A DNA stretch of 64,000 bases. Origin: CAVUWL01 sp963787415 (lineage in GTDB: Bacteria; Actinomycetota; Thermoleophilia; Solirubrobacterales; 70-9). The notes beneath the pieces were generated by a model. That model did not search any database, had not been told where the DNA came from, and was given only the letters and a program-made list of their open reading frames with translations. A program made the translations under genes and the position numbers. The DNA is taken from the NCBI GenBank assembly GCA_963787415.1, contig CAWBCO010000003.1, positions 434,001 to 498,000 of the forward strand. Reading direction: 5' to 3'. Of this stretch, positions 1-9,777 are shown in pieces (the stretch's first letter is position 1; each line of letters begins with the position of its first letter).

Positions 1-831
1 CGGCGATCCAGACCCCGCGCTCGAGGGTGAGAAAGCAGCCGAAGATGCAGACCACGCCGACGATCAGGGCGAGGTGGCGCCGGCGCTGGCCGCGCCACTG
101 GGCAAACGCCATCGCCGCGGCGACCGCGCAGGCGAAGGTCGCACAGCCCTCGGCCAAGGAGCTCTGAAACGGCCCCCCGGCGCGCCCGCCGGGGGTGGCC
201 GCGTCGGCGTGGACTATGTAGGAGGGGAAAACGAGGGCATGCGGTCCCAGTGACTCAAAGATCGCGGTGAAGCCGAGGTAGCCGCCAACTCCGACCAGCG
301 TTGCGAGAACAGGTTGCGCTCTCGCTGACCCGAGAAGACCGCCGGGCGCGACGAAAAAGAGGAGGTAGGGGGCGAGTCCGAACTGGTCAAGACCGAAAGA
401 AAGGTCGATTCTTCACCCAGGGTGCCGGCGATCGCTGCTGAACCCAGCAGGTAGAGGATGATCAGGCCCAAGAGCAGATGCACCTTGCGGATCCGAATCG
501 GTGGCAGGTGCCGGGCGCCCGGGGCGCGCAGGAAGACCTGCAGCAGCGCGATCACCATCAGCAGGCGGTCAAAGGGCAGGCCACCGAGGCCAATCTGGGA
601 CCAGCCGCCGGAGAAGATCGTCAGCGCGATCGCCCCGCACATCGTCACCGCCGGCGGCAGCTCCCAGAGCTTTCGAATGCCAAGCAGCGCCGCGATCACC
701 ACAAGCGGGGTGATGATCAGCCAGTGGCCCTGAAAGCGGGCCGGGTAGAGCTTGTGCATCAGGACCAGCGCGAGGAAGCCGAGCGCTACCCACGCATACC
801 AGGGCGGCCGCCATACGACGCGGGTCTGCAT
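1..831 (-). pseudogene. O-antigen ligase / polysaccharide polymerase-like membrane protein, frameshifted and cut by the window edge
   Basis: The open frame from the ATG at 831 encodes several membrane segments (hydrophobic runs at about residues 12-25, 38-50, 62-75 and 118-135). It then becomes serine-rich nonsense near position 390. In the next frame the protein resumes as hydrophobic segments (for example APYLLFFVAPGGLLG) and continues to base 1 with LTLERGVWIA, a typical polymerase stretch. One missing base near 388-395 explains the break. Family knowledge: such multi-pass proteins join or polymerise glycan repeat units outside the membrane. It overlaps the stop of the Wzz-like gene by 4 bp, so the two were translationally coupled. 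The family call rests on topology and neighbours. Confidence 0.55.
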
Positions 832-1786
832 CAGCTCGGCTGAGGGCTCTGCTCTTGCTCGCCTGAGACTCCGCCGCCCTTGCCGGCGCGGCGGCGCTCG
901 CGCAAGAACGGCGATGAGCGCAGCCGCAGATCATGCCGAGCAAAAGACCGATGAAGCCGAGCATCTCGACCTTTGATTTGCGGTTGCTGGCGGCGGTTGC
1001 TCGCACCGGCGACGAGGGAGACCAGCCCGCTGCGTGGGGCCTGACTCGTGACCGCGCTCACGTATGCGTCGCTGATCGCCTTCAGCTTGACCTGGGCGGC
1101 GCTGCGGGCGGCTTCGGCGCCGGGCAGCTGGTTGATCAGGGCGTGATGCTTTTCGAGGTAGCTGAGCTTTGCCTCGGCCGCGCCGAGGGCGAGGGAGGCG
1201 CTGCGGTAGCCGCGCAGCAGTGAGGTGGCCTCGGGGTTGGCGCTGTTACTTTGACTCTCATAGTTGATCACCGCCCTGGCGGCTGTGTTTGCCAGGCGAT
1301 CGCCGCCCCCTGAGTGGGTCCGGTGGCGATCACCCGAAAGGCCGGGCTTAGTGGCAGCGGCTCGGCGGAGAGCCGCGGGAGGGCCGCGGCGGGCGCCAGC
1401 TTGAGCTTTTGCTGAATTGCCGCCAGGACCGGCGCGGCTTCGATCGAGCGGCTGAAGGCGGTGGCCAGTGAGGTCGCCGACTGAACGTAGCCATAGAAGC
1501 CGGGAGAGTTTGGATTGACCTGACCGACCTGAAGAGTCGCTGAGGCGGTGTAGGTCGGTTCACGTTTCAAGCCATAGCCAACCCCGATCGCCGCGAGGGC
1601 CGCGGCGCAGATGCAGACCACCAGCTTGTGGCGGGAGATCGCAGCCAAGACGAAGCTGTTGGGCGGCTCAAAGACCCCGACCATTGATGGCGACTCGCGA
1701 TCGGGCACTGGGCTCGATTCGGCGCCCCCTTTCGGTTGCGCGCCGTTGGCGGCGGCGGGCACGGCAACCTCGGCCGGGAGCGCCAT
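831..1786 (-). pseudogene. Wzz/GumC-like polysaccharide chain-length determinant, multiply frameshifted
   Basis: The frame from 1786 to 1268 encodes a Pro/Ser-rich N-terminus, a first membrane segment (LVVCICAAALAAIGVGYGL, about residues 55-73) and the periplasmic start ASATLQVGQVNPNSPGF typical of Wzz proteins. The coiled periplasmic part continues in the frame 1271-831 (RLDE-free helix with SYLEKHHALINQLPGAEAAR), and the second membrane segment MLGFIGLLLGMICG sits in a third frame near 970-930. At least three one-base indels (about 1275, 1000 and 925) are needed; the first is a short C run. The role would be control of glycan chain length together with the downstream polymerase. Real decay or sequencing error cannot be told apart here. 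Confidence 0.6.
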
Positions 1787-1963
1787 CGCAGGGGCACCCC
1801 GACCATCCAGCTTTCGTTTCGGCAGTTGAGGCTTTACGGGATCTCAACGGCTAGGCGCGCGCCGAACTTGCGCGCTGGGATGCCCAGCGCGGCCAGTCGG
1901 TTGAGGAACTGAGCGCCGCTCGGTGCAAGCTGGCGGCACCCATCTGCACGTTTACCTGGGGCC

Positions 1964-3593
1964 GTGGCAGCGCAAGAGCCCACCGACGCCAAGTCTGAGC
2001 CAGCCCGCGCCAGCTATCGCTCGGGCTTCCTTTTTGGCTCCCTCAGCTTCTCCGCAAACGTCGCGGTGGGGATCGTCTCCACGATCATCACGGCCCGCCT
2101 CTACGGAGTCAAGATCATCGGAGAGTTTGCCCTGGTCTGGGCGCCGGTTGCAGCGCTTTGGGTGCTCTCAAGCGTCAAAGAGCAGCAGGCGCTGATCAGC
2201 GAGATCACCGGTCTGCCGGCGCGCCATCTCCGCGTCACCCAGCTCTTTGCCGTCGTCTTCAGCTTCTCCGCGGCGCTGACCACCGCTGTCGGGCTCCTTG
2301 ACGCCCTGATCTGTTGGTTTGTCTTCAACGGACCCCTGCACGCCCCGGGCTTGATCGCGCCTGTCTTTGTCAGCATCGCCGGCTACGTGATCATCACCAA
2401 TACGGGCTGGAATATCGACTCGGTCCTCTCCGCTTTTGTCGCCGGTCGCCAGCTCTTTTGGGTTCGTCTGCACGAAGCGCTCAGCTTCATCGCAATCGCC
2501 GCGCTCGTCGGTCTGGCTCTGGCGATCGGTCTGGGGGCTGGTGATCGCGATGATCGGCGCCTCGCTAACCTCCTTGATCCAGCGCGTAATCGTCGTGCGA
2601 CCGTTCGTTCGAGCCCGCTTGAGCTGGGAGGAATACCGTCTCGGCTTGCGCGTCTTGCCGGATCTGTTGCGCTTTGGTCTGAAGGCCACCCCGGGCCAGA
2701 TCGCCCAGGGCGCAAGCCAGGAAGGCGGGGTCTGGGCGCTTGGCATGGTCGCCCCAATCGCCCTTGTCGGCGCCTACAGCCGCGCCCTCGTGATTCCCCA
2801 GAGCCTGCAGCGGGCGAGCATGCGGATCACCGAAGTTCTCTATCCGACTCTCGTCGGGCGGCGCAAAAGCGGCGACCGACATGGCTTTGACCGCGCTCTG
2901 ATCGACTCGGTCCGCTACGAAGTGATCGGCATGCTGTTGATCGCGGCGGCGATCGGCGGCGCCGCCCACTCGGTCCTCGACGTCTTCGGGCCGGGCTTCA
3001 GCCGGGCGACCCCAGCCCTGGCTCTCCTCATCCTCTATCCCGCCTTTGCCTCGATCACGATCACCCAGACCCAGGCGCTCTGGGTGATCGATCGGCCCGG
3101 GCGCACCAGCCTGATCGCGGGGGTGCGCCTGGCGGTCACGATCCCGTTGCTGGTGGTGCTGACGCCGAGCGTTGGGATCGCCGGCCCGGCGATCGCCCTC
3201 CTGGGCGGCTACCTCGTCGTCATCGTTTTAGCCGGCGCATCGCTGCGCCCGGCGCTGGCCCGCCCGCTTCATGCAACCTGGCCGCGGCGCCAGCGCCTCG
3301 CCCTGATCCTCTCCTACGCGGCCGGCTTCGCCGCCGCGCACCTGACCGAGGACGCGGTTCCCTCGATCGCCGGCCTCTTGCTCTGCCTGCTTGCCGGCAC
3401 CGCTGTCTACATCGCGGTGTTCTTGGCGCTTGGCGGGCTGAACGGGCGCGATCGTCGTCGCCTATCTGAGATCGCTGTTGGGGTTCGGGCGCGGCTCCGC
3501 CAGCGCTCCAGTCAACCAGGGCAGCGCCTCCCGTCCGCGTCAATCGCAAAAGGTGTCGAGCGCGAGGCGCCGGTGGAAAAGGCGATCGGCTGA
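1964..3593 (+). pseudogene. Wzx-type polysaccharide flippase, one frameshift
   Basis: The GTG start at 1964 opens a frame with many hydrophobic segments (FLFGSLSFSANVAVGIVSTI, ALWVLSS, then LFAVVFSFSAALTTAVGLL). It is lost after LALAIGLG near 2540. The frame that ends at 3593 continues with LVIAMIGASLTSLIQR and seven or more further membrane segments. A G5 run at about 2536-2541 read as G6 restores one protein of about 540 residues. Oligosaccharide flippases of the MATE-like superfamily have 12-14 such segments and move lipid-linked repeat units across the membrane. It is divergent from the Wzz/polymerase pair and ends facing the secreted-protein gene. Confidence 0.65.
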
Positions 3594-3636
3594 GCCAAGC
3601 CCTCAGCCCGCTGGGACGCAGAGTCGATCGAGTCGC

Positions 3637-5045
3637 TCAGGGGCTGCCCTGTAGTTGCATCGGCAAGAGCTGCAGGTGGCTCCACGGGAAGGTGGCGAGC
3701 AGCCGGTTGGGGTAGTTGCCTTCGAAGTAGCCGTTTGGTCCGCTGTAGGGGTTGGCGGCGGTGGGGGTTGGATCCTGGGCATAGAAGGTGACGTTGGAGG
3801 ATTCATCTCGGACGTAGATCCCGTAGCGCTGTGCCGCTTCGGCGATCATCAGAGTCAGGGGGGAAGGTGCAAGGAGGCGAGATTGAGGCTCGGGTCAAGG
3901 CGCAGGTGGGCTCCCTCGGGCAGGCTCAGCCGACTTGGATCCTTGCCGTCGGTGCGCTCGGCCGGTGAGGCATAGACTCCGGCCCGAACGTTTGGGATTC
4001 CCAGGGCCAGGGCATGATCAATCTGGCCTCGCTTGAGATCTTCAAGCGTGATCAGACCGCCGACGATCGAAAGCGAGGAGGCGGAGGCACCCCAGTAGGA
4101 GTTGGCGCCTGACCAGGACGCGGGTTCATAGGCTCCGGAGCTGGAGGAGACGTTTTCGATCGCACCGCCCCAGGAGGCCTGCCAGCCTTCGCTACCGTGC
4201 GCCAATCTCCAGAACTCCCAGAGCTTTTCAGTGCTCGGCTGCCAGAGAACCAAAGTGCCATCGCTCCCCGCAGCCGGCTGGGCTTCGGGGGGGAGGGGGA
4301 CTTCGCTCCACGCTTCCTGCAGCGCTGGTTCGGATCGGGCGGAGGCGAGTGTGACCCTGACCGTGGGCTGATCAGCCGAGACGGTGTAGATCGGAACGCT
4401 GTAGGAGGTGGTGTTGATCCACGGGCCGGTGCTCGCTCGCTGCTCGGATTCGATCTCTGAGTCCAGCGACCCGACAATTGCGCCTGAGTGGGAATCAAGC
4501 GAGGCTTCGCCTTCCACGGACTGGTTCCAAAAGCTTGAAGGAGAAAAGAATCGAAAGGGGGCCGGCTCGGTGACTTCTGTAGGGGCCGGCTCCTGGGAGT
4601 CGATCGCGGATTCTGGGCTGGGCGGTGCTGATTTTTCGATTTTGTTGAGGCCTTCGGCGCAGCCCGCGCATCCCTGGCTGGAAGGGCCAGGTGAAGGGGC
4701 GACGCTCCCAGGGGGAGGCGGCAAGCTCAGAGCGGGAGTTGGCGGCTGGGCCGGGCTTCCGGAATCGCTGGGTTGCTGGGGCGCCGCGGTGGCGCAGGAT
4801 TTGGAAGCTGATGCCCGCTTGGCTCGCCGCGCCCGCTTCGCGGACCCAGGGGCCCTGGATACCGTTGCCATCGAGCACTGCGCCGCTGGGGCACGCGACC
4901 GAGCGGTTGATTTCCGCGTCGAGCGTGGCGTGGGTCCAAGCGGGTGCTTCGCTGCGGCGGCGATCCCGCATAAGGCGGCGCTCGATAGGCAGAGGCAAGC
5001 CAGCAACAAGCTGGCTCTGATTGCCGTGAGGCCGCTGAGACGCAT
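3637..5045 (-). pseudogene. Secreted protein of unknown function, frameshifted near the C-terminus
   Basis: The start at 5045 gives a signal peptide (basic MRLSGLTAIRAS, then LLLACLCLSSAALCGIAAAA) followed by a low-complexity Pro/Ser-rich linker to about residue 160. The folded part begins FRFFSPSSFWNQ and includes GPWINTTSYSVPIYTV, a pattern I associate with conserved secreted proteins of Thermoleophilia (recollection, not a search). At a G6 run near 3860 the frame breaks; the other frame continues through MIAEAAQRYGIYVRDES to the stop at 3637. The linker may hold another frame change, because the 4800-4950 stretch also reads plausibly in a second frame. No catalytic motif recognised. Confidence 0.5.
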
Positions 5046-5498
5046 CTGGGTCTTGTCCTAAACGTTTGGGGAGGGAGATTGCCCCGCGGGTGCCTACCTG
5101 CGGTGCTATGGCCAAATCGGCCACTTGAACACCTTCGCACTCACCGAGGCTTGCAGGCTTCAGTTTGGACGTTTGTTTGCTCGATATTGTTGGTTCGGCA
5201 GACCGTTCGCGCGATGTCTAGTTCCCGACGCAGCCGACTGGATCGGCCAACCTCAGGCGTCGAGGATCTCCACTGCGGTCTACTCGCCGAGCTTTGCGAC
5301 CGCCCTGGCTTGGGCCCGACGCCGGGAAGCTGTGATCGGGTCTCGGCGCGCTGTTCACCCCCTGCGCAGAGAGGTTCAGCCTTTTTTCCTCCGCTCTGAC
5401 TCCGCCTCGGACGCGAGCTGTGAGCCTCGCTCGGCGTTGATGGGCATGGATCGAGACTCAAGGGAGCGATCCGTCGGCCCTGCGCCTACCGGTGCGCG
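5046..5498. other. Gene-free stretch, 453 bp
   Basis: This separates the leftward secreted-protein gene from a small rightward gene. The short frames here have biased, shadow-like composition. The only structure seen is a small dyad, TGGCC-aaatc-GGCCA, around 5107-5122 upstream of the secreted-protein gene, which could be regulatory. Confidence 0.3.
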
Positions 5499-5780
5499 AT
5501 GATCGGCGGGCCTGAAAAGCCAAGTGAGGGTCAAGGTGAGTGGGTGGCGGTGCGCCTTGATGGGTTCACCGCGCAGGCCGTCGATCAGGAGGCGACCAGG
5601 CTTGGAGTCTCCGTGGCTGAGCTGGTTCGCTTCTCCGTTCTCTATTACCTCGCCGACCTCGATAGCGGGCGGATCGCACGCTTGATTGGAATCAAACGGA
5701 GTCCCAACCCCGGGTTGGCGTCCAAGGTCACGGCCTGCATGGGGCGCACGGCTACCCGGAACTACAGGCGATTGGGCTGA
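5499..5780 (+). CDS. Small ribbon-helix-helix-like protein
   Basis: The frame gives 93 residues with a strand-helix-helix pattern: WVAVRLDGFTAQAVDQEATRLG followed by VSVAELVRFSVLYYLADL. This resembles ribbon-helix-helix DNA-binding proteins, where the first strand contacts DNA in a dimer. The last 35 residues are basic (RLIGIKRSPNPG, RTATRNYRRLG) and could also touch nucleic acid. No toxin-like partner is adjacent; the next gene is convergent. The call rests on the predicted secondary structure only. Confidence 0.4.
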   Translation: MIGGPEKPSEGQGEWVAVRLDGFTAQAVDQEATRLGVSVAELVRFSVLYYLADLDSGRIARLIGIKRSPNPGLASKVTACMGRTATRNYRRLG

Positions 5781-5881
5781 GATCTGAGGTCATGGACAGG
5801 CCGTGCTGCTTGTTCGGCCAGCTCGACCCCCATAGCTCTTAGCTTCAGCACCGGGTTCCCCAGCGAGGACTCGAACCAGTT

Positions 5882-6847
5882 TCAGGCTCGGATCAACTCG
5901 CGGATCACGTTTGGCCCACCGACCGTGCGACCTCGGGTTCGCACCCGGATCGGCTCCTTCGCCAGACCGCTGAGCAATTGCCGGGAGTCAGAGAGTATCG
6001 AGTCCAGGTTGCCCGGCTGGGAGTCCAGTTCGCGCACCATTTGCTCGCGGTCATAGCCCATCAATGCGAGCCGCTCGGTTCCCAGGAAGCGCAGGTATCT
6101 GCGACACCATTCCTTGCGAATCGGGTTGGCAAGCGTCTGCTTCCACTTCTGATCAGGCTCAGAGCTGAGCGCGGAATAGCGCTTGGGGCCGGTTGGATCT
6201 CCCATCCGACCGCCGAGCTCGACTTTGGCGAAACCCTGAAGGGCCTCAGGCTCGAAATCGATATCTAGGTACTCCGTCAATCCACGCCAGTGATCCTCGC
6301 TGCCGGAGACAAGGTCCTCGAACCTGACCGCATGAGCACGAGCACGGCCTGACTCAAAGGCGGCGAGGAGGCGGGGGAGACCGATGAAGAGGTCGCTGCT
6401 CATCAGGTTCGGCCGCCAGGGTCCCCAGGTCTCGGTCACCGAGGCGAGGACGCTGAGTGGGTTGCGCCACAAGAAGATGAACTTGCCTTCGGGGAAAAGG
6501 CGCATGATCTCCGCTGTGATCAGGCAGTACGGCGGTGACTTATCGAGAAAAAACGCAGCCCCGTCGCCGGCCGCCTTCTCATAGAGGCGCAGGGCGAACT
6601 CTCGCATCTCGATCCGGTAGTCCTCATCTCCCTCGGGGAGCTCTTTGCAGAAGTCCTCAATCGCGGTCACCAACAACGGATGGAAGTACTCGGCATCGAC
6701 GCCGCGCTGGCGCAAGGTGTAGGCGTAGGGCAGCAGGAGCCAGGGCTCAGAGACCGTGGCCACCTCTTTATGGGCGCCGATGATCCGCTGGATCAGGGTC
6801 GAGCCGCTGCGGGAGATCGAGAATAAGAAGATTGGTTTGATCGCCAT
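5882..6847 (-). CDS. Sulfotransferase family protein
   Basis: I chose the ATG at 6847, which places the phosphosulfate loop at the N-terminus as usual; the frame stays open to 6961 but that extension is not protein-like. The 321-residue product has the 5'-PSB loop FLFSISRSGSTLIQRIIG (about residues 6-23) and a 3'-phosphate-binding segment FIFLWRNPLSVLASV (about residues 125-139), the two hallmarks of PAPS-dependent sulfotransferases. The expected reaction is transfer of sulfate from PAPS to a hydroxyl, here plausibly on the exopolysaccharide or a lipid intermediate. The acceptor cannot be read from sequence. A second, divergent sulfotransferase lies at 11.2 kb. Confidence 0.82.
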   Translation of the reverse strand: MAIKPIFLFSISRSGSTLIQRIIGAHKEVATVSEPWLLLPYAYTLRQRGVDAEYFHPLLVTAIEDFCKELPEGDEDYRIEMREFALRLYEKAAGDGAAFFLDKSPPYCLITAEIMRLFPEGKFIFLWRNPLSVLASVTETWGPWRPNLMSSDLFIGLPRLLAAFESGRARAHAVRFEDLVSGSEDHWRGLTEYLDIDFEPEALQGFAKVELGGRMGDPTGPKRYSALSSEPDQKWKQTLANPIRKEWCRRYLRFLGTERLALMGYDREQMVRELDSQPGNLDSILSDSRQLLSGLAKEPIRVRTRGRTVGGPNVIRELIRA

Positions 6848-6999
6848 GCCTGCCTCAGGTAACGATGCCTGCCGTCCTAGCCTTCCGGTCGGCGAGAAAG
6901 CTGCATCGCGACTCCGATCAGGTCGTAGAGGTCCTGCGAACTCCGAGCTGCAAGGCCGCACATCGCCCTTCGCAGGGGCTGCTCTACCCTCGCCATGAA

Positions 7000-7536
7000 A
7001 TGCACCCCGATCATGCCTGGCCCTTCCTCTCGGCGCCGAGTCACCCGGTGCTCTCGGCGATCTGGGCTGTATTTATCCACGGGGTGCTGGCCGTGGTCGT
7101 GGTCGCGCCGATCATCTGGCGGCGGCCGAATTGGCTCCTTTGGGCCGCTCTAGCGGCTTTTGCAAGCGTCGCCCTTGACCTCGATCACGTTGTCGCTGCG
7201 GGGAGCTTAGATCCGCGCAACTTGGAGCATCTGCGGATCAGACCCGATACCCACAGCCTGCTCTTTGCCTGCGTGCTCTCTCTGGTTGCGCTCGCCATCA
7301 GTCGGAGCCGGCTGGTCGCTTGGGGGGTTTTCGCAGTCCTGGTCTCTCACCTGCTCTACGACGCAGCTGGAGGCAGCGAGCGGTGGCTATACCCGCTTCA
7401 GAGTCCAAATGCGATTCCATGGCTAGCGTGCCCGATCGGTATGGCCGTGTTGACCGGCATCAGTGCGGTGATTGTGCGCAACACAGCGTCGTCACCGGAA
7501 GCCTCGTTCGATTCAATGCCGGGCGACGTCGTCTGA
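7000..7536 (+). CDS. YdjM/DUF457-like membrane-bound metal-dependent hydrolase
   Basis: The ATG at 7000 (MHPDHAWPFLSAPSHP) gives 178 residues; the frame extends upstream to 6865 but that part is not protein-like. It has about four membrane helices (VFIHGVLAVVVVAPIIW, LLWAALAAFASVAL, SLLFACVLSLVALAI, GVFAVLVSHLLYD). Conserved polar positions are DLDHV after the second helix, PDTHSLLF before the third and SHLLYDAAGG. The D-H-D-H arrangement near the membrane matches the predicted metal site of the LexA-regulated YdjM family, whose substrate is unknown. It is divergent from the sulfotransferase, with 152 bp between the two starts. Confidence 0.6.
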   Translation: MHPDHAWPFLSAPSHPVLSAIWAVFIHGVLAVVVVAPIIWRRPNWLLWAALAAFASVALDLDHVVAAGSLDPRNLEHLRIRPDTHSLLFACVLSLVALAISRSRLVAWGVFAVLVSHLLYDAAGGSERWLYPLQSPNAIPWLACPIGMAVLTGISAVIVRNTASSPEASFDSMPGDVV

Positions 7537-7774
7537 GACATCCAAGGCAGCGAGCTTTGGCGATTTCGGCGGCGAAACGGACTAGATAGAGAACCCTTGC
7601 AGTGGCGGCGTGTCGTCGTATGAGCGCAGTCTTTGCCCCGGGGCCTCAAGACCAATGGCGGTCCCTGCGCAATCCGTCCTCCTCGTTGTGTCTCTGCTGG
7701 CGACCTTTATCCGATGGGATAGGACGCCGGTAGTCGGAAGCGCGGATTCGTCGCTGTAGCCGGGAAAATGGCGG

Positions 7775-8592
7775 CTATTGCCAGACGCGAACCCAGTCGA
7801 CCACCATGCGCGCCGGAAAACTGGTGGAGGCTTGGGGTTTCCTGCCCAGTCGCCACCGACGGCCAGGCTAAGGAGGAGGAAGTTTGGACGCCCGAACGGC
7901 CAATCCGAATTCGGCCGTAGGTTGGATGGCTTGATTGACTTGTAGACCCTGCCGTCAAGTAGGAAGCTAATCCGACTCGAGCTCCATCTCACGCCGTAGG
8001 TGTGAAAGCCGGCTGATAGGGGGGCTGGGGTCTGCTTGGATCCACCTATGCCCCCGGGAGCCCACGACCAGGGACCGTGAAGCGTGCCGTGGACAACGCG
8101 CGGGTTCGACCCCAACACCTCCATCGCGTCGATCTCGCCCGATGCAGGCCACGCGTGGGCCCCTCGGTAGGCGTCATTGCCGAGGCTCCAGAAGTCAGAC
8201 ACGAGTCCAGGTCCTCTGGGTACCTTGATCCGAGCCTCCATGGTCCCGTATTTGAATTGAAAAGTGTGCAAGGTCTCGAGTCGAGCTGAGGTATACCGCG
8301 TTACTGGTTCGCGGGAATTGCCCTGCCTGGCCGTGATTACCAAATCGCCCCGTCCGTTGAGAGCCGCGTTGCTTGGCTTGGAGGAATAGTCCTCGAGCTC
8401 GCGGTTGCCCCAGCCGCCACCACCCAGGTCGAATCTCCACTTCGAGGGGTCTGGACTGGCTCCGGCAGGTCCATCGAACTCATCAGACCAAATAAGCCGA
8501 CGGGTTGGAACTGCATGCACGCCGGCGGCAAAAGGGACGATCGCCGAGACAGTCGTGAGGAGGCAAAGCACGGTCCGGATTGGAAGAAGCAT
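7775..8592 (-). pseudogene. GH16 beta-glucanase-like secreted enzyme (first of two), C-terminal frameshift
   Basis: The start at 8592 gives a signal peptide (LPIRTVLCLLTTVSAIVPFAAG) and then the GH16 fold: LIWSDEFDGPAG, WGNRELEDY and the catalytic motif GEIDAMEVLG, where the two glutamates act as nucleophile and acid/base with the aspartate between them. The frame breaks near 7825 after PPPVF. In the next frame the usual end FPARMVVDWVRVWQ runs to a TAG at 7775-7777, so the real gene probably ends there and not at 7582. GH16 enzymes cleave beta-1,3 or beta-1,3/1,4 glucans or galactans. In an EPS locus the role may be trimming or release of the polymer. Confidence 0.75.
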
Positions 8593-8666
8593 GCCTATGC
8601 CGGATCTTAGGTGATCAATCTCCGGAAAAGTCTGTACGGCGCATCGCCTGGGATTTCAGGGCACGC

Positions 8667-9560
8667 TCATTGCCAAACTCGCACCCAGTCAACCAGCATG
8701 CGGGCGGGGAATTGGGTGCTCGCATTGGGCGAGCCTGGCCAATTGCCGCCGACAGCGAGGTTAAGCAACAGGAAGTTCGGATGCTGGAATGGCCAAGCGG
8801 CTCCTTCGGGCAGGTTCGAGCGCTTAACCGTCTCATAGACCGATCCGTCGAGCAAGAAGCGGATTTCATTAGGCGACCACTGGGCGCCATAAGTGTGGAA
8901 GCCGGCGGAAAGCGGAGTGGCCGTTTCGGTGCTGCTGCCTACCCCGTTCGGGGCCCAAGGCCAAGGACCGTGCAGAGTGCCATTGAGGACGTTGGGTTCC
9001 GAGCCGAGGATCTCCATCACGTCGATCTCTCCACAACCTGGCCAAGAGTCTTCTTCATTGTAGGCTTCACTTCCCAAGGCTCCAAAACGCCGGTGCGAGT
9101 CCGGTGCCAGCAGGCACTTTGATACGTGCCTCCATCAGACCATACGTAAATTGGAACTTATGTAAGTCTGAAGTCGTGCAGACGTGTAGTCGCGAGTGAC
9201 TCCGTCGGCGCCCGTATACTGTTCTTCTCTTGCGGTGATGGCTAGGTCGCCTTGCCCATCGAGACTCGCGTTATCTGGATTGGACAGTGTAGTACTGCAG
9301 CTCATTGTTCCCCCAGCCGTTCCCCCCGATGTCGTCATTCCACTTGTGGGTCGGGGCTGGATCCCTGCCGGCCCGTTGAATTCGTCAGACCAAATTGGAT
9401 TATCCGTCGTGGTGGGATCCACGACTTTCGGATTCGAGACCGTACTCGTCGGGGTAGGATTCGTGGAAGTTGTCGCCGGACTGGAACCTCGAGAGCTATG
9501 GAGCGCCAACGCTTGGATTGGTGGGGCGAGGTAAAGGAGGGGTCCGGGTTTGCGACGTCT
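8667..9560 (-). pseudogene. GH16 beta-glucanase-like enzyme (second of two), several frameshifts
   Basis: The C-terminal half is intact in one frame (8667-9077) with GCGEIDVMEILG as catalytic motif and the ending FPARMLVDWVRVWQ. The N-terminal half lies in another frame (9135-9509) with a Thr/Pro linker, NPIWSDEFNGPAG and TLSNPDNASLDG, and it contains a further local frame change between GPAG and TLSN. Two or more breaks also separate the halves near 9080-9135. A probable signal peptide (KPGPLLYLAPPIQALA) ends near 9500 but no convincing start codon is in frame. It is closely similar to the adjacent GH16 gene, so the pair arose by tandem duplication. Either a pseudogene or a badly sequenced stretch. 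Confidence 0.65.
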
Positions 9561-9777
9561 GCTCTTTTAGCTCGGTGGTGGATGTCTCTTTGATCGAATG
9601 AGTCCGCGAATTCGAGTGTGGCCGAGGTTCGCCTTATCATTTGACTCGGCCAGGGACCGAAGTCGCGAGGATGAGCCAATGACTAGCAATAGAGCAATGG
9701 AAGACGTCGTAGCACATGGTAGCGTCGCCACGACCGAGGCGAGACTAAAGCGGCATTGCCATAGCTCAACGTCTATT

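Noticed and set aside
5840..5880. GGACTCGAACC, resembling a tRNA T loop, near 5870
   Set aside because: Flanking bases give no T stem, acceptor or anticodon arm; taken as chance.
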